Positions 58,829-64,000 of a DNA stretch of 64,000 bases are shown here, piece after piece. The notes under the pieces are model-generated. The model ran no database searches. It saw only the letters and a list, made by a program, of their open reading frames with translations, and was not told where the DNA came from. Source of the DNA: Sphaerolaimus hirsutus (taxonomy: Eukaryota > Nematoda > Chromadorea > Monhysterida > Sphaerolaimidae); contig OZ038450.1 of the NCBI GenBank assembly GCA_964036195.1, positions 6,822,701-6,886,700 on the forward strand. The letters run 5' to 3'. The first letter of the stretch is position 1, and every line of letters starts with the position of its first letter. Both the position numbers and the translations under genes were made by a program.

Positions 58829-59744
58829 GTCCAGTATATTCAGTGTGCACAATGCGAGTGATTTCAATCTCAATTGATGGGTGTGAAAAACTAAAAAGCA
58901 CTGCAGGCTGTGAAGTATTTAGTTGGAGCAAATGGTAAACGTGCGGTTTTGAGTGTGTTCATGTCACAATTTTTGATTAGAAGTAGTGCTCATTAGAAAA
59001 GGAAAAAAACGGTTTTTAGTCTGAAATAGGTAGCTGCGTGGTTGTTCTACGCGTGTAATAAATAAGCATTTTGTCACAGGAAACATTGACCTGGACAAAA
59101 CTGACGCCTTGACGTGACCCCTTTTTCAGATGTCGTTGCAAATACAGATTGAGTTGCCACTCCTTTGCATTTTTCGTTTGGTTGTGTTTGTATTTTCGGT
59201 TAGATGGCGCTTTTTACACCTCATTGTCTAAGGACAGCGTTTCAACTTTCTAAATACTGAAATATGGAAAAGTTTACTGAACCGTCATAACCCACTGATG
59301 GCACTTGGTTCGTTCAATCGTGCATAAATGAATTTGTCGACGCAACCTGAACGCTATAACAAAATTATTTATTGCCATCGGAGCAGTTTTATAGCTAATC
59401 CCATACCATGTCTGGCTTATTGCTCAATGTTTGCGTGTGTGTTTTTGTCTCAATTTTATCATATTTCAAAGCCATTTGTGTCTATGCTATTTATAATGTT
59501 GATATCATTTTCATTTTATATTTGCACATTTTCTTTTTTTGTCGGTGCTTCTCAGTCACAGAACATTGTATTTATTATGGCATTGGGAAACACGGAACAG
59601 TGTGCTATGTTTTTGAAGTAGAATACTAGTTAGGAAACACGCTTGTCGGAAAGATTTAAGGAAAATTACCCATCTGATATTTCAGCAGAATATATATAAA
59701 TACTGCTTACTTGGAAATTGAACGGAATACATGGTGATTACGGT
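58829..59744. other. non-coding, nothing clear
   Basis: There is a short ORF at 59328-59621 with hydrophobic residues but no splice or codon support. Otherwise featureless. Confidence 0.4.
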
Positions 59745-61010
59745 CCCCGGAAACCTTCCCTCCGTGGACATCTTACCTTCTGAAGGTATGATGTCCAGGC
59801 GGACATCATATCTCCAGGCGGACATCTTACCTTCTCGGGAGACGGTCATCATCACTTCGCAATATAAAATTGATACACGTTTGGGCGTTAGAAGCACGGA
59901 GACGCCTGTTCCGCCTGCCTGCCGCGTTGCGTGTGCCTATTTACGTCTGACTATAGTGTCCGTGTGTCCAGTTATGGGAGTTTCACCATATTGGATTTTC
60001 GCGGGGTCAATAATTGCTATAATTATAGCAATATTATTCACACAGTGTTCTAAATTAACACATGTTTTATGTGTATTTCTTTGGCTGAATAACAGCCCAA
60101 AAATTTCACACGCTCCCAAATTCACACTTTTTTCACACACCGAAAACGGGAGCTGCAAGACAATTGATCATTCATCAGTCAAATGAAATTTATTGTATTT
60201 TTACATTTGTCATGACAATCAACACTTTACATGACATTTTACATAACATTTGACACGTTTGCGTACATATGTTTGCCATTTTGGCTGTAAAATATACAGA
60301 ACATGTACAGAATGCACCCACGTACAGAACGCACCCATGTACAGAACGCACCCACCCATTTCCCAATCATGGGCACACGCAAGTTTTCTGAAGTTTGCGT
60401 GGTACGTGGGTGCATTCTGTACATGGGTGCGTTCTGTACATGGGTGCGTTCTGTACATGGGTGCGTTCTGTACATGGGTGCATTCTGTACATGGGTGCGT
60501 TCTGTACATGGGTGCGTTCTGTACATGGGTGCGTTCTGTACATGGGTGCATTCTGTACATGGGTGCGTTCTGTACATGGGTGCGTTCTGTACATGGGTGC
60601 GTTCTGTACATGGGTGCGTTCTGTACATGGGGGCGTTTTGCACAAGGGAATTCACAGTGGATTCAAATTGTAAATTTTGTGGCTATATGGACTGATTTTT
60701 GGTGATTCTGCCACAGTCACCACAAGTAAAAATTGAGTATCTCCTTTATCAGTGGCTAACACTAACTTTATGTAGTGATCGCCATGACTGCTACTATTGA
60801 GGAAAAGCACTGGCTTGCTCTTAGTGGACAAGCAAACGGTGTGTCCAGTTATGAGAACTGGCCATCTTGCATTTTACTAGTGTTTATACCGCGGACATTA
60901 TACCTTCGTATGTCAAAAATGTTGAAGGTATGATGACCACGGAGATATGATGTCCCCGCGGACATCATATCTTCCGAAGGTAAGATGTCCATGGAGGGAA
61001 GAATACCTGG
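59745..61010. mobile_element. TIR element carrying a minisatellite
   Basis: Left end (TTCCCTCCGTGGACATCTTA, then CCTTCTGAAGGTATGATGTC) and right end (GGTAAGATGTCCATGGAGGG) are inverted copies of about 80 bp with internal palindromes GACATCATATC. The interior contains the 17-bp tandem array. Confidence 0.65.
60297..60640. repeat. 17-bp minisatellite with an inverted leading block
   Basis: The main array (about 60405-60640) is CTGTACATGGGTGCGTT repeated about 13 times. 60300-60355 carries three units in the opposite orientation. Because 17 is not divisible by 3 and the unit lacks stops, frames on both strands stay open; those ORFs are artefacts. Confidence 0.95.
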
Positions 61011-61152
61011 AATCGGTGATTACGTATTCCTAGGCGGAACATTTGAACTTATACTCATTCAGTCAATTTTTTGAATGTTGATAGCTTAATTGAACGGATA
61101 TATTCCTCAAGTGTTCGGCACGCTTTATAACGAAACAAAATAAAAATGTCTG

Positions 61153-61782
61153 GTGCCACTCCCAGACCCTGCCAGATGTCAAATGTCATGCAAAGTGTCA
61201 AAAGTCATGTAAAATGTCATGGAAAATGTCAAACGTTCAATAAAAAAATACCGTATTATCTCGAAATACCCCCAGGGGGTTTATTATTTCGCCAGCAAAA
61301 TTTGAGGGGGGGATAATTCGAGGGGGGGGGGTTTATTCGAGGAGGGGGTCTATTATTTCGCCAGAAATTTTCGGAAATTCCCCATACGCAGACGTTGAAA
61401 AATCGAACAATCACATATATTTATATGTGTTCATAGGCATATATTACTGTATATACACAAAAACCCTTCCCTAACGTCACTTAATCATCAGTTTTAACGT
61501 GTGTTCTGCATTGTACAGATCACAAACTGCGGTATTTGTCATGTACGTTCACGTTACACTCAATTTTAGGGGGGGTGGTTCGAGGGGGGGTTTATTATTT
61601 CCTCAGCCGAAATTTAGGGGGGGGTATTTCGAGGGGGGGTTATTCAAGGGGGGGGGATAATTCGAGGTAATACGGTAGAATGAAATTTGACATTTTTCAG
61701 GACATTTTACACTCCTTCTAACACTTTGTATAACACCCAACGTTTTAAAGGGTATTTTAGAGGGTCTTAGTGTAACCCCCGG
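61153..61782 (+). mobile_element. decayed introner-family copy with nested MITE
   Basis: It starts GTGCCACTCCCAGACCCTG, has TGTCAAATGTCATGCAAAG words, and ends GGGTCTTAGTGTAACCCCCG, where the 3' splice AG has been lost. A C/G-tract MITE (about 61250-61677) sits inside. Confidence 0.5.
61250..61677. mobile_element. C/G-tract MITE nested in introner copy
   Basis: TACCGTATTATCTCGAAATA at the left and TAATTCGAGGTAATACGGTA at the right. Long G-runs inside. Confidence 0.75.
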
Positions 61783-62136
61783 CATTTGATTGTAATGTAC
61801 CTATTTAACTTAGCCATTCTAAACAATTACCCTTTCAGGAGTCAGGAAGGTTTTGATTAATGATCAGACATACAAAATATATTTATATTTAGAAATGTTC
61901 GCTGTTTGGTTGTTGTTGTTTTTTGATCTCACCATTTTTGCAATTTTCAAAATAACTTCCACCCATACCAAAACTCCTCCCACTAAAATTTAACACCCAC
62001 CCACCATGCCCACGATCAATGAGGTGAAGAGAGAAAAAATTACCCGGTTTTTGACAGCTTCTTGACTTCAAGCTAAATATTGTATTTAGACGTTGATCTG
62101 CTGTCGCCTAAAATTTTTGCGCCGCTCTTATGTAGT
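61783..62136. other. non-coding, nothing clear
   Basis: AT-rich sequence without supported features. Confidence 0.4.
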
Positions 62137-62204
62137 TACCGTATTTTTTCTAATGAAGGGCGCCCTTATTTGATACGCACCCTTCGATTGGAAGAAATAC
62201 GGTA
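62137..62204. mobile_element. minimal 68-bp TACCGTATT element
   Basis: TACCGTATTTTTTC and GAAGAAATACGGTA are inverted ends. The interior GAAGGGCGCCC / GCACCCTTC is itself palindromic. It is the shortest copy in the window. Confidence 0.6.
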
Positions 62205-62215
62205 TTTATATGTGA

Positions 62216-63112
62216 GGGTGATTTACAGCATAACGAGAAATAGGAGCTGAGGCGACAAATTACTCAATTTACAAATTACACAATTTACAAATTACATGAT
62301 CTACAAATTACAAATACTTAGGAACGCTTAGACAGCGTTTACACTGTGATGACTGTGACGACAAAAATGTGATTTTTCATGTGTGAAGCCTCAATTGATC
62401 ATGACTTGATCATCCCCACTGCCTAAGACAAACATAAAATTATATACATTGTGTGTTCATGCACACTAGATCACACTTTTTTGTTGTTGTCGGAGGTAGT
62501 CGCTGATTTGTTGTCGCCAGCCCCTTTTGCGAGGCCGCTGACAACGCCCATTTAACAAATACAGCGACAGCGTCCGACAGCAAAAAAAGTGTGATCTAGT
62601 GTGCATTAACACACAATGAATATAATTTAGTGTTTGTCTTAGGCAGTGGGGATGTTCAAGTCATGATTGATTGAGGCTTCACACATGTAAAATATTTCAT
62701 ATACATCCAACAAAAATGGCTGAAAAATAGCATTTGTTGTTGTCACAGTCGTCACAGTGTATATGGGGCCTTAGATATATCCATCCCTAAATTGACATGT
62801 TGAAAGCTCCAGTTGACATTTTTTTCAAAAATTACTTAAAAAGCTCCAGTGGTTCTTAAGATAAAAATCTAAATTAAAAATTTCGTTATTTGTCGGCAAC
62901 ATTTTTTGTTGGAATTGCCGGCAAATAGCGAAAAAAATTTTGCAATTTATATTTCGAGAACCGTTGGAGCTTTTTAGATAATTTTTGGACACGGTGTAGA
63001 TATCGGTTAGTAGTGCTTTCCACATGCCAATTTAGGGATCGATATATCTAAGCGTTCTTGAGTAGTTGTAATTTGTCGCTTCAGCTCCTATTATGTCGCT
63101 ATGCTGTAAATC
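62216..63112. mobile_element. about 900-bp foldback element
   Basis: Outer arms (GATTTACAGCATAACGAGAA, AGGAGCTGAGGCGACAAATT) pair with the right end (AATTTGTCGCTTCAGCTCCT, CTATGCTGTAAATC). An inner pair (CACACTAGATCACACTTTTT against its complement) lies at 62460-62610. No coding sequence. Confidence 0.75.
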
Positions 63113-63420
63113 TACCTTTATGTCATTAAAAACATATTATTGTGGACCTTAGATGTCAACAAACAAGTCTTATCTGGTTTATTCCTTCAGATTACAGCAT
63201 ATGCGTAGCATATATTAAAGCGCTTGCTGACCACGCGCACTCCCACATCTTTTTAACAATGTAAACATTCCCTAACCTGCCACGTAACCACCGTATACCT
63301 AGGTATATTTACCTACACAAAACCAACACCTCAAAAACCATCCCACCCGTCGCTCAGCCGCCATTCACCTACCTAATTATTATCCACAAAAAGTCTAACA
63401 ACCAAAAAAGACAATTCGAG
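63113..63420. other. probable intron upstream of a host exon
   Basis: C/A-rich unique sequence before the exon at 63421. The acceptor is uncertain. Confidence 0.35.
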
Positions 63421-63595
63421 ATGCCGCTGTCCGCGCTGTCCAGCTGCGCCGCCTTGGACAGGTTGCCCGAGCAGCGCAAGATCAGCTCGCAGCTCTACGA
63501 GTCGCCCAAGTTCAGCCGCACCAGCGACTGCATAGACCAGATGCTCATGGGCGGCGAACGATCGTCCTTGGTGCCCCAGAGGCAGCCGGTTGCAC
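63421..63595 (+). CDS. host exon, Ser-rich unknown protein
   Basis: The frame opens with ATG at 63421 and ends at a consensus donor (GCAC before GTGAGT) in phase 1. The peptide contains RKISSQLYESPKFSRTSD and QMLMGGERSS. GC-rich codons with strong third-position G/C mark a real exon. Whether the ATG is the start or lies inside the exon is unknown. Confidence 0.55.
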
Positions 63596-64000
63596 GTGAG
63601 TAGTATGTGTCGATGTGGCGATGTGTGCGTGTGCATTTGGTGTGAATAAGTGATGTGGAGAATTCTATACATCAACATTTGTACGGGGGGTCTGATGGGG
63701 GGTTTGTTTCCCCCAAACGCTCCAGCTGTCTATCTGTTGGTGGTGTCGCTCAGCCATGTAAATATGTACCCCGAGGCAATGGTGACCCACCAGGGGTATC
63801 TTGAATTTTGACCCTCCGAGTGGTTGGATAGATAGCTGAGCGACCTTCGGGATAGATAGATAGATAGCTGTAAAAACAATTTGGGGGGGGGGTTGTGGTG
63901 GTTCGATATAAATATAGGCTATTTCAGGGTGTAGAAGGAAGAAAGGGAGAAAAACCGCTAAAGTAGGTGTAAAATAGCTCAAAATGGGTATACAAGAGCA
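63596..64000. other. intron; (GATA)n near 63850
   Basis: This follows the donor at 63596. It contains a short GATA microsatellite and a G-run at 63882-63892. No other feature. Confidence 0.4.

Noticed and set aside
60219..60705. Six overlapping ORFs of 92-151 codons
   Set aside because: All are translations of a 17-bp tandem repeat.
1..64000. tRNA or rRNA genes
   Set aside because: No cloverleaf with conserved T-loop/A-box and no ribosomal RNA core sequence was noticed on either strand. A covariance-model scan was not possible.

Overview
The window is animal nuclear DNA. It has short spliceosomal introns with GT-AG ends (many of 44-85 bp), a BEL/Pao LTR retrotransposon, at least five families of short inverted-repeat elements, and scattered GC-rich exons of ordinary host genes. 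The species cannot be fixed from the sequence. An invertebrate with germline CpG methylation fits best, because almost all substitutions between the two LTRs of the retrotransposon lie at CpG.

Region 1 (1-18.7 kb) is the most interesting part. It is a compact cluster of intron-containing genes that looks virus-derived. A nine-exon gene (5237-7339) encodes a 479-residue protein with the layout of a double-jelly-roll major capsid protein of the Polinton/Maverick/adintovirus group. Around it are unrecognised genes: a low-complexity basic protein open at the left edge (3-1334), a gene at 1760-4118 with a second basic frame overlapping it, a small Gln-rich gene (4394-4961), a twelve-exon minus-strand gene (13592-8278) ending in a zinc ribbon, and a ten-exon gene (15554-18702) for a coiled-coil, single-pass membrane protein. 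The minus-strand gene is double-coding over about 2 kb: a second spliced frame of 690 codons uses the same exons. No DNA polymerase, integrase, packaging ATPase or protease was seen, so this is either the structural half of an element running off the left edge or a retained gene set.

Region 2 (18.7-28.3 kb and 40.5-64 kb) is mostly repeats: a 3-4 kb satellite-plus-TIR block present twice in opposite orientation (20.7-23.8 and 41.4-45.2 kb), TIR elements filled with GGCGCC or GTGCCAA palindromes, C/G-tract MITEs ending TACCGTATT, long foldbacks and a 17-bp minisatellite. Several are nested. Isolated host exons sit at 24.7, 50.0, 51.3-51.9, 57.2 and 63.4 kb.

Region 3 (28,278-40,538) is a complete BEL/Pao element with 1.09-kb LTRs, a 5-bp target duplication (CTATG), gag-pol and an envelope-like gene. 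Four in-frame stops break it.

One observation links the regions. The intron between capsid exons 6 and 7 (6607-6769) is a copy of a dispersed inverted-repeat element whose ends are the splice sites. Another copy (51432-51787) is exactly an intron of a host gene. This is the signature of an introner, a transposon that makes introns, acting on both host and virus-derived genes.
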